64,000 nt of DNA, taken from the NCBI GenBank assembly GCA_052386675.1, contig JBQTJX010000063.1:1-64000 (forward strand), in the 5' to 3' direction. A program made the position numbers and the translations under genes. Under the pieces are notes generated by a model. The model did no database searches, was not told the DNA's origin, and saw only the letters and a program-made list of their open reading frames with translations. Shown one piece after another: positions 56,286 to 64,000 of the stretch. This stretch comes from RBG-16-66-20 sp052386675 (lineage in GTDB: Bacteria; Pseudomonadota; Gammaproteobacteria; Burkholderiales; SG8-39). How positions within the stretch are numbered: the first letter of the stretch is position 1; each line of letters opens with the position of its first letter.

Positions 56286-56309
56286 CCGACGGTACCGGGG
56301 GTACCGGGG
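56283..56309. repeat. Three tandem 9-bp repeats (GTACCGACG, GTACCGGGG, GTACCGGGG)
   Basis: Three consecutive 9-bp units fill the centre of the 57-base dedA/YbaK intergenic region. They occupy the -35 positions of both divergent promoters and could bind a regulator to each side. Confidence 0.7.
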
Positions 56310-56317
56310 CGCCTCGA

Positions 56318-56323
56318 TATAAT
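56318..56323 (+). promoter_or_regulatory. Consensus -10 box TATAAT for the YbaK-like gene (leaderless type)
   Basis: A perfect TATAAT, 6 bases before the GTG start at 56330, so transcription should begin at the start codon. Confidence 0.6.
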
Positions 56324-56329
56324 CAGCCG

Positions 56330-56815
56330 GTGTCCGCAGTCCTCTCCAACCCGAGCGTGGAGCGCGTGCGCGCTGCGCTCGCCGCCGCGGGCCTCGCGCC
56401 GGACATCGTCGAGTTGCCGGGCGCGGCGCGCACCGCGCTCGCCGCGGCACAGTTCCTCGGCTGCGAGCCCGCGCACATCGCCAATTCCCTTGTGTTTCGC
56501 GCCGAAGCCTCCGACAGCGCGGTCCTGGTGATGTCCTCGGGCGCGAGGCGCGTCAGCACCGCGAAGCTGGCCGAGCTGGTGGGCGAACCCATCGGCAAGG
56601 CGGACGCGGACTTCGTGCGCCGCCACACCGGCTTCGCCATTGGCGGCGTCGCGCCCGCGGGCCACGTCGGCAGCATCAGGCGCTACGTGGAACGCAGCCT
56701 GGCCGCGTACGCCGAGATCTGGGCTGCCGCCGGGCATCCGAGCACCGTGTTCAAGCTGACCTACGCCGACCTGGTGCGCATCACCGGCGGCGCCGAGGCG
56801 GAGCTAGCCGAATGA
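56330..56815 (+). CDS. YbaK/aminoacyl-tRNA deacylase family protein
   Basis: A 161-residue YbaK/EbsC-type protein that hydrolyses misacylated tRNA in trans. RTALAAAQFLGCEPAHIANSLVF, the lysine in RVSTAKLAELVGEPIGKA, GFAIGGVAPAGH and HPSTVFKLTYADLVRIT are typical blocks. The exact amino acid cleared (Cys, Ala or other) is not evident. The GTG at 56330 gives the expected N-terminus and follows a consensus -10 box. It overlaps mutL by four bases. Confidence 0.88.
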   Translation: MSAVLSNPSVERVRAALAAAGLAPDIVELPGAARTALAAAQFLGCEPAHIANSLVFRAEASDSAVLVMSSGARRVSTAKLAELVGEPIGKADADFVRRHTGFAIGGVAPAGHVGSIRRYVERSLAAYAEIWAAAGHPSTVFKLTYADLVRITGGAEAELAE

Positions 56816-58548
56816 GCCGCCCGATGGGACAGATCTCGGTCCTTCCCGACTTGCTCATCAGCCAGATCGCCGCCGGCGAGGTGGTGGAGCGCCCGGCCTC
56901 GGTGCTGAAGGAACTGCTGGAGAACGCGCTCGATGCCGGCGCCACCGAGATCGTCGTCACGCTGGAGGAAGGCGGCGCGCGGCGGGTGCAGGTGGAGGAC
57001 AACGGCTCCGGTATTCCGCTCGCGGACCTGCCGCTCGCGCTGGCGCGCCACGCCACCAGCAAGATCGGCACCCTGGAGGACCTGGAGGGCGTCGCCACGC
57101 TCGGCTTCCGGGGCGAAGCGCTGGCCTCGATCGCCTCGGTGTCGCGCCTCGCCCTTACCACCCGCACAGCAGACGCGGCACATGCGAGCGAACTGAGCGC
57201 CGAGGGCGCCGCGGCGGGGAATATCCAGCCCGCGGCGCGCACCGCCGGCACCACGGTCGCGGTCGCCGATCTGTATTTCAACACCCCGGCGCGACGCAAG
57301 TTCCTGCGCACCGAGGCCACCGAGTTCGGCCACTGCGAGGAGGTGTTTCGCCGCATCGCGCTGGCGCATCCGGAAGCCGCATTCACGCTGAAGCACAACG
57401 GCCGCGTCTCTCGGCACCTGCGCCGGCAGGCTTTGCCTGAGCGCGTCGCGGCCCTGCTCGGGGAGGAGTTCATCCGCAACAGCCTGCCGGTGGAGGCGCG
57501 GGCTGGCACGCTGCGCCTCTACGGCATCGCCGGCAGCCCGCAGGCGGCGCGCGCCCGCGCCGATTCGCAGTATTTCTTCGTCAATGGCCGCTTCGTGCGC
57601 GACCGGCTGCTGGCGCACGCTGCGCGCGAGGCCTGGGCGGACCTGTTGCACGGCGACCGCCAGCCTGCCTACGCCCTGTTCCTCGAGATCGACCCGCGCG
57701 GGGTGGACGTGAATGTCCACCCAGCCAAGACCGAGGTCCGCTTCCGTGATTCGCGCGGCGTCCACCAGTTCGTGTTCCATGCGGTGAAGCGGGCACTGTC
57801 GCCCTCCGCCGCCGAGGCGCCGGTGGCGTACGCGGCAATTCCGCAAGGTGCCTCGATACAACCGGCCCTAGGCCTGGCGCAGCCCGTGGCGGCCTATCAG
57901 GCCTTCATGGGATCCGCCACTGCTGCCGCAGCGATGCCTGCAGCGCTTCCGGTCTCGCACGCCGCCCCGCCCCTGGGCTACGCGCTCGCGCAACTTCACG
58001 GCGTCTACATCCTGGCGCAGAACGAGGCCGGCCTGGTGCTGGTGGACATGCACGCGGCGCACGAACGCATTGTCTATGAAGGATTGAAGGGCAACCTCGA
58101 TGCCGGAAAGGTGGAACGCCAACAGCTGCTGGTGCCGGCGGTGTTTCGCGCCGAGGCGCTGGATGTCGCCACCGCCGAGGAGAATCGCGTAGCGCTGGAG
58201 AAACTGGGCTTCGAGATCAGCGCCGCGGGCCCGAACGAGCTGGCGGTGCGCGCCGCGCCGGTGCTGCTCGCCGGCGGCGACGTGCCGGCCCTGGCGCGCG
58301 CGGTACTGGCCGAACTGCGCGAGTACGGCGCGGCGCAGGCCATCGCCGCGCGGCGCGACGAACTGCTCTCCGGCATGGCCTGCCACGCCGCGGTTCGAGC
58401 CAATCGCATCCTGAGCGTCGCGGAAATGAATGCACTGCTGCGCGAAATGGAAGCCACCGAGCGCTCCGGATCCTGCAACCACGGGCGCCCGACCTGGTAC
58501 CAGCTCACGCTGGGCGACCTCGACAAGCTGTTCCTGAGGGGAAGGTGA
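56812..58548 (+). CDS. mutL: DNA mismatch repair protein MutL
   Basis: A 578-residue MutL. The GHKL ATPase domain has QIAAGEVVERPASVLKELLENALDAG, DNGSGI and TLGFRGEALASI. The C-terminal domain carries DMHAAHERIVYE (near residue 412), a form of the endonuclease metal motif DQHAx2Ex4E with Met for Gln, plus ACHAAVRAN and CNHGRPTW. It therefore probably nicks DNA itself, as expected where MutH is absent. Start overlaps the YbaK-like stop (ATGA). The tsaE-amiC-mutL-miaA order is conserved, here interrupted by dedA, YbaK-like and an SDR. Confidence 0.95.
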   Translation: MSRPMGQISVLPDLLISQIAAGEVVERPASVLKELLENALDAGATEIVVTLEEGGARRVQVEDNGSGIPLADLPLALARHATSKIGTLEDLEGVATLGFRGEALASIASVSRLALTTRTADAAHASELSAEGAAAGNIQPAARTAGTTVAVADLYFNTPARRKFLRTEATEFGHCEEVFRRIALAHPEAAFTLKHNGRVSRHLRRQALPERVAALLGEEFIRNSLPVEARAGTLRLYGIAGSPQAARARADSQYFFVNGRFVRDRLLAHAAREAWADLLHGDRQPAYALFLEIDPRGVDVNVHPAKTEVRFRDSRGVHQFVFHAVKRALSPSAAEAPVAYAAIPQGASIQPALGLAQPVAAYQAFMGSATAAAAMPAALPVSHAAPPLGYALAQLHGVYILAQNEAGLVLVDMHAAHERIVYEGLKGNLDAGKVERQQLLVPAVFRAEALDVATAEENRVALEKLGFEISAAGPNELAVRAAPVLLAGGDVPALARAVLAELREYGAAQAIAARRDELLSGMACHAAVRANRILSVAEMNALLREMEATERSGSCNHGRPTWYQLTLGDLDKLFLRGR

Positions 58549-58549
58549 C

Positions 58550-59296
58550 ATGAGCGGGGTCATGGTCATTACCGGCGGCGGCCGCGGCATCGGCGCCGCC
58601 ACCGCGCGCCTCGCCGCCGAGCGCGGCTATGCGGTGTGCATCAGCTACCTGCGGGACAAGGCTTCCGCGGACGCGGTCGTGGGCGACATCCGACGCGGCG
58701 GCGGCAAGGCGGTGGCGGTCGCGGGCGATGTCGCGGTGGAGGCCGACGTGCTGCGCCTGTTCGAGACCTCGGACAGGGAGTTGGGCTTGCTCACCGCGCT
58801 GGTGAACAACGCCGGCATCGTCGTTACCCGCTCGCGGGTCGAGGCCATGTCCGCGGACCGCCTCAGGCTCATGTTCGAGACCAACGTGCTGGGCCCGTTC
58901 CTGTGCGCGCGCGAAGCCATCAGGCGCATGTCCACGAAGCACGGCGGCCAGGGCGGCGCGATCGTCAACATTTCCTCCGGCGCGGCGCGCCTGGGTTCGC
59001 CGGGGGAATGGGTGGACTACGCCGCCTCCAAGGGCGCCATCGACACCATGACCCTCGGCCTCGCGAAGGAACTGGCGGACGAGAACATCCGCGTCAATTG
59101 CGTGCGGCCCGGCTTCGTCAATACCGGCATCCACGCCGGGGCCGGTGAGCCCCGGCGCATCGATCGACTGCGCGACACCATCCCGATGAAGCGCGGCGGC
59201 GAGCCAGAGGAAGTGGCGCGGGCCGTGCTATGGCTGCTGGGGCCGGAGGCGTCCTATTCAACCGGGGCAATTCTCGACGTCACCGGAGGGCGATAG
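58550..59296 (+). CDS. Short-chain dehydrogenase/reductase (SDR)
   Basis: A 248-residue classical SDR oxidoreductase. Cofactor loop GGGRGIG (9-15), NNAG, the catalytic Ser in VNISSGAA and YAASK are present; the YgfF-like C-terminus ends DVTGGR. The arginine-rich region after the cofactor loop (SYLRDKA) suggests NADP preference. It starts one base after the mutL stop, with AGGGGAAGG just upstream, and miaA follows 7 bases later. The substrate is not known; it looks like an inserted gene in the mutL-miaA operon. Confidence 0.88.
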   Translation: MSGVMVITGGGRGIGAATARLAAERGYAVCISYLRDKASADAVVGDIRRGGGKAVAVAGDVAVEADVLRLFETSDRELGLLTALVNNAGIVVTRSRVEAMSADRLRLMFETNVLGPFLCAREAIRRMSTKHGGQGGAIVNISSGAARLGSPGEWVDYAASKGAIDTMTLGLAKELADENIRVNCVRPGFVNTGIHAGAGEPRRIDRLRDTIPMKRGGEPEEVARAVLWLLGPEASYSTGAILDVTGGR

Positions 59297-59303
59297 CGGG
59301 AAA

Positions 59304-60215
59304 ATGCGCAGCGCTTTCGCATTGCTCGGCCCAACGGCGAGCGGAAAGTCCGCACTCGCCATGAAACTCGCGGCCGAGTTCCCGATCGAGATCGTGAGCG
59401 TGGACTCTGCGCAGGTTTACCGGGGCATGGATGTTGGCACCGCGAAGCCATCCGCCACCGATCGCCGGACAGTGCCACACCACCTGATCGACATCGTCGA
59501 TCCGACGCAGCCTTATTCAGCCGGGCGCTTCCGCGCCGATGCCATCCGCATCGCAAGGGAGATCCTCGGCCGCAATCGGATCCCGCTACTCGTCGGCGGC
59601 ACCATGCTGTACTACCGCAGCCTCGCCTCCGGGTTGGATGCCCTGCCCGCGGCCGACCCCGTGATCCGTGCCGCGCTGGACGGGGAAGCCAAGCGCAGCG
59701 GATGGCCCGCGCTGCACGCCGAGCTGGCCAAGGTGGATCCGGAGGCGGCCACGCGCATCAAGCCGATGGACGCACAGCGCATCCAGCGCGCGCTGGAAGT
59801 CTGGCGCGCGACGGGGAGGACGCTGACCTCGCTGCAGACCGCCTCGGCAACCGAATTGCCCTTCAAGCTGGAGGCCTTCGCCCTGGTACCGGTGGATCGT
59901 GCCGAGTTGCACCGGCGCATCGCTGCGCGCTTCGACGCCATGCTGGAGGACGGACTGGTCGAGGAACTGCGGGCGCTACGTCAGCGATACCCTTTGGAAG
60001 CCACTGTCTCCAGCATGCGTGCCGTCGGCTACCGCCAGGCCTGGGAATTCCTCGAGGGCGCGATCTCGCAGTCCGGCCTGCGCGAGAAGGGCATCGCCGC
60101 GACACGCCAACTGGCCAAGCGCCAGCTGACCTGGCTGCGCAGCCTGCCGGGACTTGCGCCCGCGGACAGGCTGGCGCGAGCCCTCAGTTCAGCGACAGGC
60201 CGACCTGCTTCGTGA
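59304..60215 (+). CDS. miaA: tRNA dimethylallyltransferase
   Basis: A 303-residue enzyme that prenylates A37 of tRNAs reading UNN codons, using the DMAPP made by the IspH pathway. P-loop GPTASGKS (9-16), SVDSAQVYRGMDVGTAKPS, HHLIDIVDP.QPYSAG, LLVGGTMLYYRSL and RQLAKRQLTWLR are diagnostic. hfq, which often follows, is absent here; instead the gene overlaps a convergent Bug receptor by 32 bases. Confidence 0.96.
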   Translation: MRSAFALLGPTASGKSALAMKLAAEFPIEIVSVDSAQVYRGMDVGTAKPSATDRRTVPHHLIDIVDPTQPYSAGRFRADAIRIAREILGRNRIPLLVGGTMLYYRSLASGLDALPAADPVIRAALDGEAKRSGWPALHAELAKVDPEAATRIKPMDAQRIQRALEVWRATGRTLTSLQTASATELPFKLEAFALVPVDRAELHRRIAARFDAMLEDGLVEELRALRQRYPLEATVSSMRAVGYRQAWEFLEGAISQSGLREKGIAATRQLAKRQLTWLRSLPGLAPADRLARALSSATGRPAS

Positions 60216-61137
60216 CCCGCCGGTAAGCCTCGAGCTGCTCGGCGACGAACACCGAGAGCTGCTCCGGAGTGGAGGACCGGACCTGGAACGCGATCTTTCC
60301 GAGGGCCGAAATCACCTCCGGCTTTGCGAGCACCGTGACGATCTCCCGGTTCACGCGCTCCTGGATATCCTTGGGCAGGTTCGCGGGCCCGAACAGCCCG
60401 CCCCAGGGATTGATGGTCACCGGCTGCAGTCCCGCCTCGCTCATGGTCGGCGCCTCCGGCAGCAGCGGATCGCGCGTCGGCAGCAGCGTGGCCAGCACGC
60501 GCAGCTTGCCGTCCCTTACGTGCTGCGCGGCGAGGCCGGGCGTGGCGATCGCGAAATTGACCCGTCCGGCGACCAGGTCGAGCGACAGCGGGCCATCGCC
60601 CTTGTAGGGAACGTGCACCACGTCCAGGCCGTTCTGCGACGCGAACTGCGCGGTGGAGAGGACGCTGGTCGCATTGCCGGTACCGTAGAACAGCCGACCT
60701 GGGTTCGCGCGCGCATAGCCAACCAGGTCCTGTATGGTCTTCACCGGCATGGTGGCGTGCGAGAACACGAAGAAGCCAAAGATCCCCACCAGCGAGATCG
60801 GGGTGAAGTCCTTGACCGGATCGTAGGGCGGCACCTTTTTCGCGGCCGGAGCAAAGGACATGCCGGTGGCGGTGCCGTAGTAGAGCGTGTAGCCGTCGGC
60901 TGCGGACTGGCGCACCGCCTCCGAGGCGATGATGCCCTCGGCGCCCGGCCTGGTCTCGATGATCACCGGCTGTCCGAGCTGCTGCCCGAGCGGCTGGGCG
61001 AAGACGCGTGCGCCCAGTTCCGCCGCACCCCCCGGGGGGAACGGCACGATCAGGCGGATGGGCTTGTTCGGGTACTGCTGCGCGAGGACACCGGAGCAGG
61101 CCAGCGCGGCGGCGACCGCGACGATGAGTTTTTTCAT
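60184..61137 (-). CDS. Bug-type tripartite tricarboxylate transporter receptor, copy 1
   Basis: A 317-residue periplasmic binding protein of the Bug/TctC family. Signal peptide MKKLIVAVAAALACSGVLAQ, then YPNKPIRLIVPFPPGGAAELGARVFA, VIIETRPGAEGIIASEAVRQS, DGYTLYYGTATG and VPYKGDGPLSLDLVAGRVNF, all characteristic. These bind carboxylates or other small acids; no TctA or TctB permease gene is nearby, as is usual for the expanded family in Burkholderiales. It follows a second Bug gene after 5 bases. Confidence 0.9.
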   Translation of the reverse strand: MKKLIVAVAAALACSGVLAQQYPNKPIRLIVPFPPGGAAELGARVFAQPLGQQLGQPVIIETRPGAEGIIASEAVRQSAADGYTLYYGTATGMSFAPAAKKVPPYDPVKDFTPISLVGIFGFFVFSHATMPVKTIQDLVGYARANPGRLFYGTGNATSVLSTAQFASQNGLDVVHVPYKGDGPLSLDLVAGRVNFAIATPGLAAQHVRDGKLRVLATLLPTRDPLLPEAPTMSEAGLQPVTINPWGGLFGPANLPKDIQERVNREIVTVLAKPEVISALGKIAFQVRSSTPEQLSVFVAEQLEAYRRVTKQVGLSLN

Positions 61138-61142
61138 GGTTC

Positions 61143-62093
61143 TCACTCCGGTTGGATGCCGACGGCCTTGAGGATGTTGCGGTAACTCTCCAGCTGCTCC
61201 TTGACCCATGCCGCGAGCTTCTCCGGCGTCGAGGGCGTCAGCACGAAGGCCTGCTTCAGCATCGCCTCCTGCACGTCGGGGCGTCCCATGGCGGCGACGA
61301 ACTCCCTGTTCAGGCGCGCGACGACGTCGGCGGGCATTTTCGCCGGCCCGAACAGCCCGGCCCAGGAAATGATGGAGAACGTCGGATAGCCGGCCTCGGC
61401 AATGGTGGGCAAGTCCGGCAGCAGGTGGCTTCTCCGCGGCAGGGTCGTCACCAGCGGGCGCAACTTGCCGTCGCGGATCAGCGGCATCGAGGTCGTGGAG
61501 GACGCGAACATCATCTGCACGCGGCCGCTCACCAGGTCCGGCATGACCTGCGGCTCGGTCTTGTACGGAACGTGGACCATCTCGATCTTCGCCAGCGAGG
61601 CAAGCAGCGCCGAAGACACGATGCCGGTGGTGTTTCCGGTGGCGTAGTTGATCTTGCCCGGGTTCGCTTTCGCATACTGGACCAGCTCCGGCAGCGTCCT
61701 GGCCGGCAGGCCGGGGTTGACGACGATGAAGAAGGTGTAGCGGCCGACGTCGGTGATCGGCGTGAAGTCGGCCACCGGGTCGTAGGGCGGCGACTTCTTC
61801 ATGGCGGGGACCACCGACAGCGGGCTGTTGGTCGCCATGAGCAGCGTATAGCCGTCGGGCGCGGCCTTTGCAACTTCGGAAGCGGCGATGGCGCCATCGG
61901 CGCCCGCCTTGTTGTCGATCACGACCGGCTGCCCGACCGCGGCCGACACCGAGTTGCCGAGGACGCGCGAGATCAGGTCCGTGGCCGAACCTGCGCCGAA
62001 CGGCACCACGATGCGGATCGGCTTGTTGGGGAACTGCGCCAGCGCGGGTGCCGCCACGACCAATGCGGCGGCCAGTACAAACATGCGTTTCAT
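61143..62093 (-). CDS. Bug-type tripartite tricarboxylate transporter receptor, copy 2
   Basis: A 316-residue paralogue. Signal peptide MKRMFVLAAALVVAAPALAQ, then FPNKPIRIVVPFGAGSATDLISRVLG, VIDNKAGADGAIAASEVAKAA, DGYTLLMATNSPL and VPYKTEPQVMPDLVSGRVQMMFA. It is clearly diverged from copy 1, so ligands may differ. GAGGAG precedes the ATG. It is first in the two-gene unit and divergent from gnd. Confidence 0.9.
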   Translation of the reverse strand: MKRMFVLAAALVVAAPALAQFPNKPIRIVVPFGAGSATDLISRVLGNSVSAAVGQPVVIDNKAGADGAIAASEVAKAAPDGYTLLMATNSPLSVVPAMKKSPPYDPVADFTPITDVGRYTFFIVVNPGLPARTLPELVQYAKANPGKINYATGNTTGIVSSALLASLAKIEMVHVPYKTEPQVMPDLVSGRVQMMFASSTTSMPLIRDGKLRPLVTTLPRRSHLLPDLPTIAEAGYPTFSIISWAGLFGPAKMPADVVARLNREFVAAMGRPDVQEAMLKQAFVLTPSTPEKLAAWVKEQLESYRNILKAVGIQPE

Positions 62094-62148
62094 GGTTGGG
62101 TCTCCTCCCTCTCTGCGTCGATTATAGAATGGCCCAACGGAGGAACGC

Positions 62149-63057
62149 ATGGAAATCGGAGTCGTCGGTCTGGGCAGGATGGGCGCCAACATGGCGCGGC
62201 GCATGGCGCGCGGCGGCGCGCGGGCCATCGCGTTCGACGTGGATGCTGCAGCGCGGTTGACCTTGGCGCAGGAGCCTGGCATCCAGTGCGTCGAGAGCCT
62301 CGCCGCGCTGGTCGCGGGCCTGCCTGCCACGCGCGTCATTCTGACCATGCTCCCGGCCGGCCCGGCGACCGCAGCGGCGCACGCGGAACTGCTGCCACTG
62401 CTATCCGCCGGGGATACGCTGGTGGATGGCGGCAACGCCTACTACAAGGATTCGATGGCGCGCGCGAAGGATATGTCGCACCGCGGCATCGGCTACGTGG
62501 ACGCCGGCGTTTCCGGCGGCATTCATGGCCTCGGCGGAGGCTACTGCCTGATGCTCGGGGGCGCGCCGGAATCGGTCGACCGCTTCGCGCCTTTCGCGCG
62601 CCTGCTCGCGCCGGAGGCGAACCGCGGCTGGCTGCACTGCGGACCAAGTGGCGCCGGACACTTCGCGAAGATGGTCCACAACGGCATCGAGTACGGGTTG
62701 ATGCAGGCCTACGCCGAGGGCTTCGCGCTGCTGGAAGCACGCGAGGACATGGCTTTCGACCTGGGAGCACTCGCGGAAACCTGGCGGCACGGCAGCGTGG
62801 TGCGCTCCTGGCTGCTCGACCTGAGCGCAGAGGCATTGCGGGAGAACCCGGACCTGTCCGGGGTCGCACCCGTGGTTGCGGATTCCGGCGAAGGCCGCTG
62901 GACCGCGCTCGAGGCGGTGGAACTGGGCGTGCCCGCGCCGGCGATGACCATGGCGCTGATGGCGCGCTTCGACAGCCAGGGGCGCTCGGACTATGCGAAC
63001 AAGCTGCTGGCGACGATGCGCGCGAGGTTCGGCGGCCACGCCATCACCAGGTCCTGA
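62149..63057 (+). CDS. gnd: 6-phosphogluconate dehydrogenase, decarboxylating (short form)
   Basis: A 302-residue short-form (YqeC/GndA-type) enzyme converting 6-phosphogluconate to ribulose-5-phosphate with NAD(P). N-terminal Rossmann loop VVGLGRMGANMARRM, LVDGGNAYYKDSM, VDAGVSGGIHGLGGGY and HFAKMVHNGIEYGLMQAYAE are diagnostic. GGAGG lies before the ATG, with TAGAAT 18 bases upstream. Gluconokinase follows after 14 bases, making a small gluconate-to-pentose unit. Confidence 0.93.
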   Translation: MEIGVVGLGRMGANMARRMARGGARAIAFDVDAAARLTLAQEPGIQCVESLAALVAGLPATRVILTMLPAGPATAAAHAELLPLLSAGDTLVDGGNAYYKDSMARAKDMSHRGIGYVDAGVSGGIHGLGGGYCLMLGGAPESVDRFAPFARLLAPEANRGWLHCGPSGAGHFAKMVHNGIEYGLMQAYAEGFALLEAREDMAFDLGALAETWRHGSVVRSWLLDLSAEALRENPDLSGVAPVVADSGEGRWTALEAVELGVPAPAMTMALMARFDSQGRSDYANKLLATMRARFGGHAITRS

Positions 63058-63071
63058 CCGGCTTTGCGCGC

Positions 63072-63545
63072 GTGATCGTCGTCGTCATGGGCGTCTCCGG
63101 TGCCGGCAAGTCCACGATCGGCAGGATGCTGGCGGATCGCCTCGGCTTTCCATTCCTGGATGCGGACGAATTCCATCCTCCGGAGAACGTCGCCAAGATG
63201 GCCTCGGGCACGCCGCTGACGGACGAGGACCGCCGGCCGTGGCTGGACGCGCTGAACAGCCGCCTGCGCGACCTGCCGGACGCGGTGCTCGCCTGCTCCG
63301 CCCTGAAGGCCGCCTACCGGCAACGCGTCGCGCAGGGTCTGCCGGATTGCCGCATCGTCCACCTGCGGGGCGGGATCGAGCTCATTCGGGACCGGCTAGC
63401 GGCAAGGCGGCACCGCTACATGCCGGCCTCGCTTCTGGAGAGCCAGTTCGCGACGCTGGAGCCGCCGCGCGACGCAATCGAGGTTGATATCGCCGCCGAC
63501 GCCGCTGATTGCGTCGAGGCGATCGCCGCCCGCCTTGCGCGCTGA
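63072..63545 (+). CDS. gntK: Gluconokinase
   Basis: A 157-residue P-loop kinase converting gluconate to 6-phosphogluconate, the substrate of the gnd product. Walker A GVSGAGKST (7-15), FLDADEFHPPENVAKM, GTPLTDEDRRPWL and CSALKAAYR are typical. The GTG at 63072 gives the usual N-terminus; the next ATG is five codons on and would shorten the P-loop strand. Confidence 0.92.
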   Translation: MIVVVMGVSGAGKSTIGRMLADRLGFPFLDADEFHPPENVAKMASGTPLTDEDRRPWLDALNSRLRDLPDAVLACSALKAAYRQRVAQGLPDCRIVHLRGGIELIRDRLAARRHRYMPASLLESQFATLEPPRDAIEVDIAADAADCVEAIAARLAR

Positions 63546-63561
63546 GCGCGCGCCAGGCGGC

Positions 63562-64000
63562 TCAGCTGCCGATGTGCAGCGTGTAGCGCGCGCCGCCGGT
63601 GAAGGTGCAGGTTCCGGCGCCCTGCACCGGCGTATTCATCTCGTACTCGCACTGCATCGAGGTGCCGCCGTTGCCGTACGCGCTTGCAATGCCATTCTTG
63701 TCGCCCGGGCCGTGACGCGTGGCCTCGCCGACCAGGGTCTCGCCCTGGTACTGGAGCTGGAAGCGGCCCTTGCCGGTGCGCATGTTGGTGACAGTGCCGG
63801 AGACCATCCCGGTCCGGTTCGCCAGGTCGTTCGCCGGGTACAGGCGGGCCGGTATCGAGACCGGTGCCGGCGGAACCGCGAACATCGCCGGATGGACGCC
63901 AGCCACGGCGTGCGCGCCCACCGGCGTGCCTGACGACGGCAGTGGGTAGTGCTGGTACTGCACGTTGCCTTGCGGGTCCACCACCGGCACGACATAGCAG
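63562..64000 (-). CDS. Unknown protein (5' end outside the window)
   Basis: At least 146 residues of a gene whose start lies beyond base 64000. The visible part reads VVPVVDPQGNVQYQHYPLP, then GTVTNMRTGKGRFQLQYQGETLVGEATRHG and a Cys pair (MQCEYEMN, GTCTFTGGARYTLHIG). The repeating beta pattern with G..F/Y..G turns resembles MORN-like or outer-membrane lipoprotein sheets, but I do not recognise the family. It ends 16 bases after gntK, convergent with it. Confidence 0.55.
   Translation of the reverse strand, partial: CYVVPVVDPQGNVQYQHYPLPSSGTPVGAHAVAGVHPAMFAVPPAPVSIPARLYPANDLANRTGMVSGTVTNMRTGKGRFQLQYQGETLVGEATRHGPGDKNGIASAYGNGGTSMQCEYEMNTPVQGAGTCTFTGGARYTLHIGS

Noticed and set aside
56283..56309. 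The 9-bp tandem repeats as the start of a CRISPR or a replication-origin iteron array
   Set aside because: There are only three short units without spacers, DnaA boxes or replication genes.
60184..62093. The two Bug genes as a complete tripartite tricarboxylate transporter
   Set aside because: No TctA or TctB membrane genes are present in the neighbourhood.

Overview
The window is a densely coded, high-GC (clearly above 60 percent by eye) bacterial chromosome segment. Gene content points to a betaproteobacterium, probably Burkholderiales or a close order: Bug-type tricarboxylate-transporter receptors, a DUF3579 gene beside rpsT, FolE2, type III pantothenate kinase, the long form of argG, a MutL carrying the endonuclease motif, and the ribF-ileS-lspA-ispH / pilE-fimT-pilVWXY1 neighbourhood that is shared with Pseudomonas. 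I see no phage, insertion sequence, CRISPR array or rRNA. No gene-free stretch reaches 300 bases; the longest is about 175 bases, in front of pilE.

Layout. 1-4433: a ugp-type glycerol-phosphate ABC operon (two UgpB paralogues and the start of UgpA), divergent from an amidase. 4538-11212: an M81 (MlrC-like) metallopeptidase divergent from a complete peptide ABC transporter (binding protein, two permeases, fused double ATPase). 11223-13999: birA-coaX-SPOR, a lone CheY-like receiver and tRNA-Thr(CGU). 14176-22851: minor-pilin operon pilE-fimT-pilV-pilW-pilX-pilY1 plus a TonB-like gene. 22848-28527 (minus): ribF-ileS-lspA-small alarmone hydrolase-ispH. 28578-31800: Mpo1-like, SirB1-like, murJ, rpsT. 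31829-39640: DUF3579, an Orn/Lys/Arg decarboxylase, argD, argF, argG, yajQ and two unknown exported proteins. 39696-45760: glutamine amidotransferase, retropepsin-like protease, exported isoaspartyl methyltransferase, folE2 and the isoprenoid operon xseB-ispA-dxs. 45855-52025: Rieske oxygenase with sulfurtransferase, DUF2784, an Lrp regulator divergent from an AceE-like E1, and a MntA/HepT toxin-antitoxin pair. 52045-60215: hydrolase, queG, tsaE-amiC, dedA, YbaK-like, mutL, SDR, miaA. 60184-64000: two Bug receptors, gnd, gntK and a partial unknown gene.

Three sequence-level patterns cut across the genes. (1) At least thirteen start codons are preceded, 5 to 8 bases upstream, by a TANNNT box and lack a Shine-Dalgarno sequence, which suggests widespread leaderless transcription. 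(2) Two families of long perfect inverted repeats (a 26-bp-arm hairpin, and a 20-bp palindrome centred on ACCGATCGGT) occur only between convergent genes; the two full hairpins differ by a compensatory base-pair change. (3) Genes are packed to the limit: two divergent pairs share a single CATG for both start codons, and several convergent pairs overlap at their ends, one by 122 bases.
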